A DNA stretch of 50,068 bases from Embleya sp040605455 (lineage in GTDB: Bacteria > Actinomycetota > Actinomycetes > Streptomycetales > Streptomycetaceae): positions 1-50,068 of the forward strand of contig NZ_JBEXCV010000057.1 in the NCBI RefSeq assembly GCF_040605455.1, given 5' to 3'. Each line of letters starts with the position of its first letter. Position 1 is the stretch's first letter. Both the position numbers and the translations under genes were made by a program. This document shows, piece by piece, positions 1 to 8,673 of this stretch. The notes beneath the pieces are model-generated. The model made no database searches. It was not told the origin of the DNA and saw only the letters and a program-made list of their open reading frames with translations.

Positions 1-48
1 GGCCTCCACCGGACTCGACCCGGTCGTCGTAATCGCCACGTCGGTCAT
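1..48 (-). CDS. Partial CDS, N-terminus only, unknown function
   Basis: An ATG at 48 reading leftwards opens a frame beginning MTDVAITTTGSSPVEA that runs off the window edge. A clear ribosome-binding sequence (AGGGAG) sits about 7 bases upstream of the ATG. Only 16 residues are visible, so no family can be assigned. It points the same way as the hydrolase and caspase genes to its right, but about 250 bases and a relic of another gene lie between, so operon membership is not shown. Confidence 0.5.
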   Translation of the reverse strand, partial: MTDVAITTTGSSPVEA

Positions 49-69
49 CGGATACTCCCTTTGCTCAGG

Positions 70-210
70 GTGTACACCGAGTCCTTGATAGTCCCGGCTG
101 CCGAATCCGGGCGCGGCCTGCACATCCTCAGCTCGGCAGCGCCCGGTTGGCTTGCCCTGCCCAGCGACTTCGGCAAGGCCGTCCGATTCCGCTTGGGCCG
201 CCGAGGCTGA
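70..210 (+). pseudogene. C-terminal relic of an anti-sigma-type (HATPase) ATP-binding protein
   Basis: The + frame from a GTG at 70 to TGA at 208-210 encodes 46 residues containing AAESGRGLHIL, followed by a segment ending GKAVRFRLGRRG. The ESGRGL(H)I(L/V) motif followed by a short strand is characteristic of the end of the actinobacterial RsbW/SpoIIAB-like HATPase_c proteins, which are usually 130-170 residues long. The N-terminal and Mg/ATP-binding halves are absent, so I read it as a remnant. The neighbouring gene at the left edge starts on the opposite strand. The call rests on one motif and could be wrong. Confidence 0.4.
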
Positions 211-300
211 CCTTCCGCATAACGAGTGCGGACGAGTGATCGGCGAGGTCGCCGACATCGCCTGAGCCCACGCCCGTCGCCGTCCGTGGGGTGGATGGCG

Positions 301-1149
301 TCAGAGCGTGGTGCGGAGGATTTCGCCGAGGCGTTGGTGGGCGAGGTAGTTCTTGGCGAGGTGGAAGTCGAAGGCGTGGATGATGGTGTGGTCGTCGGTG
401 TCCACGCCGTCGAAGGTGCGGCCGATGCCGTTCTTGGGGACGGCGACGATGTCGCCGGGGTCGGCCAGGTTGACCCAGCGGGCGACGCCGGGTGGGCGTG
501 CGCCGCGGCCGTCGACGGGTGCGGGTCGCAGGCGGGGCAGGACGGCGTGCGGCAGGGCGAGGGGAGAACCGAGGGTGACCAGGAGGTCGACGCTCAAGTC
601 GGGTCGTGCCCAGAGGGCTTCGTAGGCCACGACGGAGCCTAGGGAGTGCGCGATCACCACCCGGGCGCAGGTGCTTTCGAGGGTGTCGGTGACCCGGGCT
701 CGGGCGGCGGCGCGAGCGGGGCTGTCGGGGTCTTTCAGGTAGGCGGGGACTTCCCGACAGAGTCCGGCGACGAACCACTTCGTGGCGGGTGGGCCCAGAA
801 AGCGCATCCGGGCGAGGGTCTCCACGGCCTGGCGCACCTCGACGGTCGCCTGGCCGGCGGCGACGCCCGCAGGCAGGTCGAGTTCGCCCATCCACCGACG
901 CGCGAACTCGGCCTCGAACGGATCGAGGTCGTCGAGATCGCCGCCGGTGCCTTGTCGGCCGGGCTTGCGGAGCAGGTCGGCGTAGTACGCGACGGACAAG
1001 CCCGGTGGGGGTCCGCTCACGCCGGCTCGGCGCAGGGCGGTGGCGATGCCGGTGTGCCAGACCCGAGCCAGGTTTTCGGCTGCCTGGCCCGGTGTCTCGC
1101 CGCGGCGAAAGTTCCAGATTCCGTGGACACCCACGATTGCCTGCGTCAC
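301..1149 (-). CDS. Alpha/beta hydrolase (esterase/lipase-like), partner of the caspase-WD40 gene
   Basis: A 282-residue protein starting at GTG 1149, preceded by GGGAGG at good spacing. The N-terminus contains VHGIWN, the usual first strand and oxyanion region of serine hydrolases. The nucleophile elbow is AHSLGSVVAYEAL (Ser near residue 180), and the C-terminal HAFDFHLAKNY segment probably supplies the catalytic His. There is no signal peptide or membrane segment, so it should be cytoplasmic. It begins 44 bases after the caspase-STAND-WD40 gene on the same strand, so the two are almost certainly co-transcribed. This suggests that the hydrolase is an effector or proteolytic target of that system, but the sequence does not prove it. 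The substrate is unknown; PGAP1-like or lipase-like activity is possible. Confidence 0.75.
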   Translation of the reverse strand: MTQAIVGVHGIWNFRRGETPGQAAENLARVWHTGIATALRRAGVSGPPPGLSVAYYADLLRKPGRQGTGGDLDDLDPFEAEFARRWMGELDLPAGVAAGQATVEVRQAVETLARMRFLGPPATKWFVAGLCREVPAYLKDPDSPARAAARARVTDTLESTCARVVIAHSLGSVVAYEALWARPDLSVDLLVTLGSPLALPHAVLPRLRPAPVDGRGARPPGVARWVNLADPGDIVAVPKNGIGRTFDGVDTDDHTIIHAFDFHLAKNYLAHQRLGEILRTTL

Positions 1150-1193
1150 GGCACCTCCCGATTGATGACGACGATGTCTGCCCTGCTCGCCGG

Positions 1194-4100
1194 TCAGGCG
1201 ATCGATCGACTCGACTTCCGAATCAGCAGCGCAACGTCTCTGTCGAAGCCGGCGAACAATCGTCCCCCTGGTCCCAGGCCGAGCGCTGCACACGCTGCGG
1301 GCAGGGGAATCCGGTCGACACACGTTCTCGTGGTCAGGTCCCAGACGCGCACGCTGTTGTCGCTGGTCCCGGTGACGGCGATGGGTCGGCCGTCCAGCGT
1401 CGCGCACGCCACCGCGTTCACCCAGTCGGTGTGTCCGGTGAGCGGGTCGCCCAGTTGGACGCCTGCGGTCAGGTCCCAGACGCGCACGGTGTGGTCGTCG
1501 GCTCCGGTGACGGCGATGGGTCGGCCGTCCAGCGTTGCGCACGCCGCCGCGTTCACCCTGCCGGTGTGTCCGGTGAGCGGGTCGCCGAGTTGTCGCCTGG
1601 TGGTCAGGTCCCAGACGCGCACGCTGTGGTCGCTGGTCCCGGTGACGGCGATGGGTCGTCCGTCCAGCGTCGCGCACGCCACCGCCAGCACCCAGTCGGT
1701 GTGTCCGGTGAGCGGGTCGCCCAGTTGGACGCCTGCGGTCAGGTCCCAGACGCGCACGGTGTGGTCGTCGGCTCCGGTGACGGCGATGGGTCGGCCGTCC
1801 AGCGTCGCGCACGCCACCGCGTTCACCCAGCCGGTGTGTCCGGTGAGCGGGTCGCCCAGCTGGACGCCCGCGGTCAGGTCCCAGATGCGCACGGTGTGGT
1901 CGCTGGCCCCAGTGACGGCGATGGGTCGCCCGTCCAGCGTCGCGCACGCCACCGCCCGCACCCAGTCGGTGTGTCCGGTGAGCGGGTCGCCCAGCCGGAC
2001 GCCCGCGGTCAGGTCCCAGACGCGCACGGTGTGGTCGTCGGCTCCGGTGACGGCGATGGGTCGCCCGTCCAGCNNNNNNNNNNNNNNNNNNNNNNNNNNN
2101 NNNNNNNNNNNNNNNNNNNNNNNNNNNNNNNNNNNNNNNNNNNNNNNNNNNNNNNNNNNNNNNNNNNNNNNNCGTCGCGCACGCCGCCGCGTTCACCCTG
2201 CCGGTGTGTCCGGTGAGGGAGTCGCCGAGTTGTCGCCTGGTGGTCAGGTCCCAGACGCGCACGCTGTGGTCGCTGGCCCCGGTGACGGCGATGGGTCGCC
2301 CGTCCAGCGTCGCGCACGCCGCCGCGTTCACCCTGCCGGTGTGTCCGGTGAGGGAGTCGCCGAGTTGTCGCCTGGTGGTCAGGTCCCAGACGCGCACGCT
2401 GTTGTCGCTGGCCCCGGTGACGGCGATGGGTCGCCCGTCCAGCGTCGCGCACGCCACCGCCAGCACCCAGTCGGTGTGTCCGGTGAGCGGGTCGCCCAGC
2501 TGGACGCCCGTGGTCAGGTCCCAGATGCGCACGGTGTGGTCGTCGGCTCCGGTGACGGCGATGGGTCGTCCGTCCAGCGTCGCGCCCGCCACCGCCAGCA
2601 CCCAGTCGGTGTGTCCGGTGAGCGGGTCGCCCAGCTGGACGCCCGCCCTCAGGTCCCAGATGCGCACGGTGTTGTCGCTGGCCCCGGTGACGGCGATGGG
2701 TCGCCCGTCCAGCGTCGCGCCCGCCACCGCCCGCACCCAGCCGGTGTGTCCGGTGAGCGGGTCGCCCAGCTGGACGCCCGCCCTCAGGTCCCAGACGCGC
2801 ACGGTGTGGTCGTCGGCTCCGGTGACGGCGACGGGTCGGCCGTCCAGCGTCGCGCACGCCACCGCCCGCACCCAGTCGGTGTGTCCGGTGAGGGGGACGC
2901 CCAGTTGGACGCCCGCGGTCAGGTCCCAGATGCGCACGGTGTGGTCGTCGGCTCCGGTGACGGCGACGGGTCGCCCGTCCAGCGTCGCGCACGCCACCGC
3001 GTTCACACTGCCGGTGTGTCCGGTGAGGGTGTCGAGGCCTGCAGAGTTGAGGTTTCCCCCCGTTGCCGCGACTGCTGTCCAAACGCCGGCCTCGATCTTT
3101 CTGTCGAGTGCTTTCGACAGTGTCGTGGCGTTGTGGCGTGTTGCGTCCAGAGCGAGGAGTCGGCGGCGGGTGGTGGGGTCGGTGTGGCGGTGGACGCCGA
3201 TGGAGGCGCGGTAGACGGCGCGGGCCAACAGTGCCTCGCCCGTGTCGGCGCGGGGGAGCGTGGTGACGAGCGCGGTCGGGTCGCCGTGGACCAGGTACTC
3301 GGTGTCGACGAGGAGTTCGTCGAGGCGGCCGGCGTGTTCCGCGTGCGCCGGGGCGTGGCGCAGGAGGTAGGGGGGTGCGGTGTCCCAGGTGCGGATGGGG
3401 CCGTCGTGGGTGGTGTGGCCGGCGAGGAGGTGGTCCAGGACGTCGCCGGGTGTGGGGGCGAGGGTGTCGGTCGTCGGCTGCCGCGTGAGGTGGTCGACCA
3501 GTCCTTGGTGGAAGAGGCGGTACAGCAGGGTGCCGTCCCGGTCGGGGGTCGCGCGCAGGTAGAAGAGGGCGTCGGGCATGAGTGTTCGGGCGCGTTCGGG
3601 GTCGAGGTCGGCGAACAGGCCCGCGAGGGGCAGGGCCACGTCCAGGGGCATGCCCTCGCCCTGGGCCAGGGCCAGGGCCGCCAGGATGGCGCGCATGCCG
3701 GGACCGCGGGCGTGGGCGGCCAGGTCCAGGTCGAGCACCGACGGAAGCGTCGTGGGTGCCGAGCGGCCCAGTTCCTCGGCTCCGTCGACGCTGTCCGGGG
3801 CGGGAATCTGTGCCAGGTAGCGGGTGAAGATCTCGGCCACCAGGAATGCCCCCCACTCGGCCCGTTGCCCCGGGCGTGGGGCGAGGCGGTCGGCGACGGC
3901 GTGGGCGAGGTGGTGCCGGATCGCGCGCATGCGGGGCAGGCCGTAGGCGGGAATGTCGGACAGGCGGCCGTTCAGGTGGTTCGCCACGTCGTCGCGGACC
4001 TCGCCGGGATCGGCGTCGTCCAGGTCCACCAGCCCACTTGCGGCACCTGCGAGGTGGAGCAGAGACGTGAACATCGGCCACGGCCGCGTGCCCACCAACA

Positions 4101-5388
4101 GGCGCACCACAGGTTCGCCGTCCGCGCGTGTGGCGCGTGCCAGACGGACCAGCTCCGCGCACATCGTCACCGGGTCGGACGCCTCGTCCAGGGCATCCAC
4201 GATCACCGCCGGTACCTCGCCTGCGTCCGGCAGCAGACGCACGAGCGCGGTCGCGTCGACCAATACATCCGGCGTGGCGTTCAGGCCCAGCTGACGTGCC
4301 ATCGAGGCGAACACCTCGACTGCGGTGCGTCCTCGGGCGTGCACTGCGGCCAGTCGGTCGTTGACCGAGGGGCATCCCAGCGGGTCGCGGGCCAACCGTT
4401 CACGGACCTGTGGTGCCACCGCGACGAGTTCGGGGTGCGCGGCGCACGCCAACGTGCCCAGCAACGCCGACTTGCCGACCCCGGGATTACCCGTGACCAC
4501 CCGAAGACCACCGGCCTCGACGTCGTCCAACCACGGGCCGAGCAGGTGCAATTGGGAGCGCCGGCCGGTGAACCGGGTGCCGGCCTTGTCGGTGAAGTGC
4601 CGCGCGTCCCCGGGATCGAGGAACACCCGCAACGCCGGTTCCACGTCGGCCACACGCGCTGCGGCGGGGTCGTAGGCGAGATTGGGAAAGAACGGCAGGT
4701 CGGGTTCCTCCGCCGCCAGGACCATCGCGGTGCTCTGCACGTTCTGCACCATCCCGGGCGTCCGGTCCACCCGTTGACGGATCCGCCGCGCCACTTTCGA
4801 GAACGGCACGTGCGACCGCGCGGGGTCGGTGTCCAGTCCGGTGCGGGCGACCTCGTCGAACACCTCGGCGAGCGCGACGCTGAACCGCCCGTCGTAGGCG
4901 TCCTCACCGGCGCTGGAGGCCGCGATCACCCATGCGTTCGCCGGCGTGTCCGAACTGTGCACCATGTGCCGCCGCGTAGCGGCGCGGCCGGCCCGGCACA
5001 GGTCGAACAGGAACAGCGTCGGAGTGCCCAGCCGCTGCGCGTCGTCCACCCACTGCGTGATGTTCGTACCCCTGCCCACACACGCGTCCGCCGGCACCAC
5101 GTCCACCCGGTCCGGATTGGCGGTGTCGGTGTCCCCGTGGGAGGCGACGTAGACCACCCGTGTGGTCCCGATCGCGTCATCGACGGCCGCGCGCAGCACC
5201 GGGGCGCCCACGTCCTTGTGGACGTCGGTCGCGTACCCGAGCCGGGTCAGAGCCGCCGCGACGGGCGGAACCACCTCGTCGACGAACGGCAGGTCCGCCC
5301 ACACCGACGCACCCACCGGGATCTCGCCACCGGTGTCGGCCGCTTCGAAGCGCCCGATCCCCACCACCAACGCCCGCACCGGACCCAC
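1194..5388 (-). CDS. Caspase-like peptidase / STAND NTPase / WD40-repeat protein (NLR-like), interrupted by an assembly gap
   Basis: The order is caspase-like (C14) domain, P-loop STAND/NACHT-type ATPase, then a WD40 propeller. In the first 250 residues the catalytic pair is visible as VVYVASHGDT (His) and FLFDLCRAG (Cys). The ATPase has Walker A GNPGVGKSA and Walker B VIVDALDEA, with an RLLVGTRPW sensor-like strand. The C-terminal half is a run of 45-residue WD repeats (LTGHT..., IAVTGA.DH.V, WDLT). The N run at 2074-2172 breaks the frame. Deleting the Ns and a one-base overlap restores a continuous frame of 1364 residues, although whole repeats may be missing. The start is taken as GTG 5388, just before the RALVVGIGRF strand; GTG 5445 is also open. 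STAND proteins of this layout act as signal-triggered switches in bacterial immunity or programmed death and in fungal incompatibility. That role is inferred here. The hydrolase gene follows 44 bases downstream. Confidence 0.85.
1340..3034 (-). repeat. Array of 135-bp WD40-encoding repeats, nearly identical in DNA
   Basis: The 12-base core GTGTGTCCGGTG recurs at 1429, 1564, 1699, 1834, 1969, then (after the gap) 2204, 2339, 2474, 2609, 2744, 2879 and 3014, that is, exactly every 135 bases on each side. Each unit encodes one 45-residue WD repeat. Differences between units fall at a few codons (the residues after GHT, the DDH/SDN/SDH triplet and the TAGVQ/TTRRQ segment), while the rest is almost invariant, including synonymous positions. 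This indicates recent duplication or ongoing gene conversion. At least 12 repeats are visible; the array extends an unknown amount across the gap. Confidence 0.95.
2074..2172. other. Assembly gap (99 N) inside the WD40 array
   Basis: Ninety-nine N replace sequence within the repeat array. Register on the two sides disagrees by 100 bases, so the N count is a placeholder and not a measured length. The flanks overlap by one base at the same point of the repeat unit (GTCCAGC / CGTCGCGC), so the true gap is 135k-1 bases, with k=0 meaning nothing is missing. Confidence 0.95.
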
Positions 5389-5526
5389 CCGCGCCCCCGC
5401 TTCCGAAAAGGAACACCCAGCGTGCCAGGCATCGGTCGACCACACCCGCCAAACGAGAGCAACGCGCCGAGGGTCAAGGCCGTTACACGACCGGAGAAGC
5501 CCCCTCGCATGTCTCGTGAGACGTCG

Positions 5527-5843
5527 CGAAGGCGAAGCCTGGGACGGGACTCGGTGCGTTGCCTCGATCGACGCCTACGGCAGTGTGCGGTTGGCGACCC
5601 GATCCGGGCACGACGCGAGCGCCACCCACCCGGAGTCGGCCGCGCTCGGCGCACGAGCGGACGGTCGCGCGGCGGTGTTGAACGGGGAGGTCGTGGCTCT
5701 GGACGCGGCCGGTAAGCTCGACTTCGGTCGGTCGCAACGACGGATGGACATGAGCATCGGCGCCTGCGCGACGGCCGGCGGTCGAAACGCCGGCGCACCC
5801 GACGATATTCGACGTAATGTTCGACGGTTGTCTCGCGGGCGTC
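5527..5843 (+). pseudogene. Relic of an ATP-dependent DNA ligase (adenylation domain), frameshifted
   Basis: In one frame the segment from about 5527 to 5757 reads like the adenylation domain of LigD/LigC-type ligases: WDGTRC, SVRLATRSGHD, an ADGRAAVLNGEVVALD stretch, then FGRSQRRM. These match the usual KWDGxR, R-x-G and DGE(I/V)VALD...LQRRM motifs in order. The lysine that forms the ligase-AMP intermediate is replaced by alanine (GEAWDG instead of xKWDG). Homology then continues in another frame at about 5778-5831 as AVETPAHPTIFDVMFDG, matching the (V)FD(V)xxxDG strand. About 100 residues of a roughly 300-residue domain are left, with a frameshift and no active-site lysine, so it cannot be functional. 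Confidence 0.65.
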
Positions 5844-6200
5844 ATGCCCGAGCCGTCCGGGACGTTGCTCCGGGACACGCGAGAGGCCCTGCGGAGCTCC
5901 GTGCACGCGCATGTGGCTGCCATCGAATCCGGAACCCCGGAGCAAGAGGTGCTCGCGGAGGCGGGCGTCGCTCGTGTCATCCAGGCGATCGCCGACATGC
6001 CCGAAGGGGAGACGGCGCTGCGGGAATCGGCCGAAGGCGAGGACCTCGCCGTGCGGTACGTGGTGGCCGGCCTGTGGCGAGGACTCGATCGGTCCGCGGC
6101 CCTGCGCATCCTTCGAGATATGGACCTCGACTACTCCCGCCCCCTGCTCAGCTACTCCGCGCAGATGGCCGCAGCGCTGCTCCTCTCCGAGGGTGCTTGA
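5844..6200 (+). CDS. Hypothetical protein, alpha-helical, 118 aa
   Basis: An open frame starting at ATG 5844 (MPEPSGTLLRDTREAL) and ending with TGA at 6198-6200. An earlier in-frame ATG at 5817 lies inside the ligase relic, so I chose the later start. The ribosome-binding sequence is weak. The product looks soluble and helical (HAHVAAIES, EVLAEAGVARVIQAIADM, RYVVAGLWRGLD), with no membrane segment or recognisable motif. It ends about 50 bases before the convergent histidine-kinase gene. I do not recognise a family. Because it follows a relic in the same frame, it may itself be a surviving fragment of something larger. Confidence 0.45.
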   Translation: MPEPSGTLLRDTREALRSSVHAHVAAIESGTPEQEVLAEAGVARVIQAIADMPEGETALRESAEGEDLAVRYVVAGLWRGLDRSAALRILRDMDLDYSRPLLSYSAQMAAALLLSEGA

Positions 6201-6248
6201 CGGAGGTACAGGGGGCCAAGGAGGTCGCCATGTGGCTCAGCACGTCGC

Positions 6249-7649
6249 TCAGCCCGCCGTCCCCGGCAGGCTGATGCGGGCGATGGTGCCGTCGCCCTCC
6301 GGGGCCGGTTCCAGGGCCACCGTGCCGCCCGCGTCGGCGACGGTGCGGGCGACGATGGCCAGGCCGAGGCCGGAGCCGGGGAGGCCTCGGGCGGCGGGGG
6401 CGCGCCAGAAGCGTTCGAAGACGTAGGGGACGTCGGCGGCGGCGATGCCGGGGCCATGGTCGCGCACGGTGAGTTCGCCGTCCTTGAGCCGGACCTGGAC
6501 ACTCCCCTCGGCGCCGCCGAACTTGAGTGCGTTGTCCAGCAGGTTGACCATCGCCCGCTCCAGGGCGGCGAGTTCGCCGCGCACGTACCAGGGGCTGATG
6601 TCCACCTCGATCCGCGCGTCCGGCGCGCGCAACCGGGCCCGGTCCACCGCGCGTTCGATCGCGGTGTGCAGCGCGGTGGACGTGGTCGGCGGCGCGCTGG
6701 GGATGTGCTCCGGTCGAGCCAGCAACAGCAGATCGCCGACCAGGTCGGAGAGTTCGACCAGTTGCGCCTTGACGTTGCGCAGCAGGCGTTCCTTGTCGGC
6801 GGGCGGGATCGGCCGCCCGGTCTGTTCGCTGCGCAACAACAGGTCGGTGTTGGTGCGCAACGACGTGAGCGGCGTGCGCAGTTCGTGTCCCGCGTCGGCG
6901 ATCAACCGCTGCTGGCGCAGCCGGGACGCCTTGAGCGAGGCGGTCATCGCGTTGAACGAGCGGCCCAGGCGCGCGATTTCGTCTTTGCCCGCGATCGGGA
7001 TCACGGTGTCCAGATCCTCGGTGCGGGCCACGTGCTCGGCTGCCTCGGTGAGCCGATCGACCGGTCGGAGCGCGGCGCGCGCCACCAACAGGCCCAGCGT
7101 CGCGGCGCCCAGGATGCCGATCGCGCTGACCACCGCCAGCCACACGGCGAGGCTGTCCAGCGAACTCTCGATTTCGCCGAGCGGCCGGGATACCGACACC
7201 GCCGTGTCCCGGCTCACGTGTTGCGTCATCACCCTGACGTGCTTGCCGTCCTTGGTCGTCGCGTCGTGGAAGACCACCTTCGTGTCGTCCACCGCGTTCG
7301 CCGCCGCGATGACCTTGTCCGCCGCGCTCACCGGCACCGGGGCGACCGGGTCGGTCGTGGTGCCCAACTGCGTGCACGACCACCCGTCGGCCCTGATCAC
7401 CTGGTAGGTCAACAGGCCGCGCTGGAACGGCGGTGCGGGTCGGCCGCAGATGTCGGCGATGGTGGCACTGGGCCCGCCGCGCGGGTTCAGGAACGGTGTC
7501 CCGGTGGTGGCCAGGGTCCGGTCCATCTGCTCGCGCAGTTGGTTGCGCGTCAGTACCCAGCACGTGACCGCGGCCGCCGCGACGGCGAGTGCGACGGCGA
7601 GCGCGGTGAGCAGCGCCAGGCGGGCGCGCAGCGGCAGATGACGATGCAT
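6249..7649 (-). CDS. Sensor histidine kinase, MprB-like
   Basis: A 466-residue membrane sensor. The first transmembrane helix is at about 12-32, followed by an extracytoplasmic sensor of roughly 130 residues, a second helix at about 170-195 (WLAVVSAIGILGAATLGLL), and a HAMP linker. The phospho-acceptor box is GHELRTPLTSLRTN and the catalytic domain has N box LLDNALKFG, DHGPGI and GSGLGLAIV, all intact. The start ATG 7649 overlaps the stop of the response-regulator gene by one base (TGATG), so translation is coupled. The layout and the NQLREQMDRTL segment after the first helix resemble mycobacterial MprB, an envelope-stress sensor. The signal it detects here is not known. Confidence 0.9.
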   Translation of the reverse strand: MHRHLPLRARLALLTALAVALAVAAAAVTCWVLTRNQLREQMDRTLATTGTPFLNPRGGPSATIADICGRPAPPFQRGLLTYQVIRADGWSCTQLGTTTDPVAPVPVSAADKVIAAANAVDDTKVVFHDATTKDGKHVRVMTQHVSRDTAVSVSRPLGEIESSLDSLAVWLAVVSAIGILGAATLGLLVARAALRPVDRLTEAAEHVARTEDLDTVIPIAGKDEIARLGRSFNAMTASLKASRLRQQRLIADAGHELRTPLTSLRTNTDLLLRSEQTGRPIPPADKERLLRNVKAQLVELSDLVGDLLLLARPEHIPSAPPTTSTALHTAIERAVDRARLRAPDARIEVDISPWYVRGELAALERAMVNLLDNALKFGGAEGSVQVRLKDGELTVRDHGPGIAAADVPYVFERFWRAPAARGLPGSGLGLAIVARTVADAGGTVALEPAPEGDGTIARISLPGTAG

Positions 7650-8377
7650 CAGGCCGGCGTCTCCACCGCACGCAGTACGTAGCCGACGCCGCGCACGGTG
7701 TGCACCAGCCGGGGCAGCCCGCCCGCCTCGGTCTTGCGGCGCAGGTACATCACGTAGACGTCGAGCGAGTTGGACGCGGGCTCGAAGTCGAACCCCCAGA
7801 CGTTGCGCAGGATCTGCTCCCGGGTCAGCACCTGGCGCGGGTGGGTGAGCAACAATTCCAACAGGGAGTACTCCGTTCGGGTCAGGTCGATCGCCCGGCC
7901 GGCCCGGGTGACCTCGCGCGAGGCGGTGTCCATCCGCAGGTCGGCGAAGGCGAGGGCGTCGTCCGCCGCCTCGCCCGGGCCGGACATCGCGCTGCGCCGC
8001 AGCAGCGCCCGCACCCGGGCCAGTAGTTCGTCCAGTTCGAACGGCTTCACCAGATAGTCGTCCGCGCCCGCGTCGAGCCCGGTGACCCGGTCGCCGACCG
8101 CGTCGCGGGCGGTGAGCATCAGCACCGGGAGCGTGTCGCCCCGGGCGCGTAGTCGCCGGCACGCGGTGAGGCCGTCCATCCGCGGCATCAGCACGTCCAA
8201 CAGGACCAGGTCCGGCGCGTCGCCGGTGATCGCGGTGAGCGCGGCCACGCCCTCGTCGGCGAGGGTGACCCGGTAGCCCTCGAAGCGCAGGCTGGATTCG
8301 AGCGCCTCGCGTACGGCGGGTTCGTCGTCGACGACGAGGATGTGCGGCGGCGTTCCGGTGTCGGCGGCGGGCGTCAT
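7649..8377 (-). CDS. OmpR-family response regulator, MprA-like
   Basis: A 242-residue regulator starting at ATG 8377 with AAGGAG upstream. The receiver domain shows the acidic pocket (VVDDEP), the phosphorylated Asp in LVLLDVLMPRMDG, the Thr in LMLTARD and Lys in YLVKPFELDELLAR. The C-terminal winged helix is of OmpR/PhoB type (RTEYSLLELLLTHP, LTREQILRNVWG, SLDVYVMYLRRK, RGVGYVLR). It is the first gene of a two-gene operon with the kinase, and its stop overlaps the kinase start. A pair of CATGAAAG repeats about 120-140 bases upstream is a candidate autoregulatory site. Sequence features, especially the receiver domain, are closest to MprA. Confidence 0.92.
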   Translation of the reverse strand: MTPAADTGTPPHILVVDDEPAVREALESSLRFEGYRVTLADEGVAALTAITGDAPDLVLLDVLMPRMDGLTACRRLRARGDTLPVLMLTARDAVGDRVTGLDAGADDYLVKPFELDELLARVRALLRRSAMSGPGEAADDALAFADLRMDTASREVTRAGRAIDLTRTEYSLLELLLTHPRQVLTREQILRNVWGFDFEPASNSLDVYVMYLRRKTEAGGLPRLVHTVRGVGYVLRAVETPA

Positions 8378-8496
8378 GGCGACTCCTTCATTCGGCGGAC
8401 TCGGGGGACCGTTACTGCGGGTGGCCCCACGGTCGCACGCGGATACCCTCCGTGTGGATTCGGCACAAAGCGTGTCGTGCCAATGTGCGCGCTCGA

Positions 8497-8515
8497 CATG
8501 AAAGGAACATGAAAG
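8497..8515 (-). promoter_or_regulatory. Candidate response-regulator box: CATGAAAG direct repeat
   Basis: CATGAAAG occurs at 8497-8504 and again at 8508-8515, start to start 11 bases, one DNA turn apart. OmpR-type regulators bind as head-to-tail dimers to direct repeats with this spacing. It lies in the 296-base space between the two-component operon and the divergent crotonase gene, 120 bases upstream of the regulator start. Binding by this regulator is inferred. Confidence 0.4.
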
Positions 8516-8673
8516 CGACGCGGTTCGATCGCAGGTGACCCGCTCATGTGAGGATCTAGGGCCACAGCACCAGTATCGCGACGGGCAACCACTGCCGGTC
8601 GCGGCGCTGGGCTCGCGCGGCACGGGCCACCCCCGCTCGTCGCGCCCACCGCCCGAACCCCGGAGGAGAACCC

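Noticed and set aside
1340..3034. CRISPR-like array
   Set aside because: The regular 135-base repeats encode WD40 blades throughout. There are no separate spacers and no cas genes.
646..5715. Very long open frames antisense to the caspase-WD40 gene
   Set aside because: They exist because the repeat unit is 135 bases (a multiple of three) and GC-rich, which keeps all frames open. Their translations are low-complexity Arg/Gly/Ser strings without domains, whereas the minus strand shows clear protein motifs.
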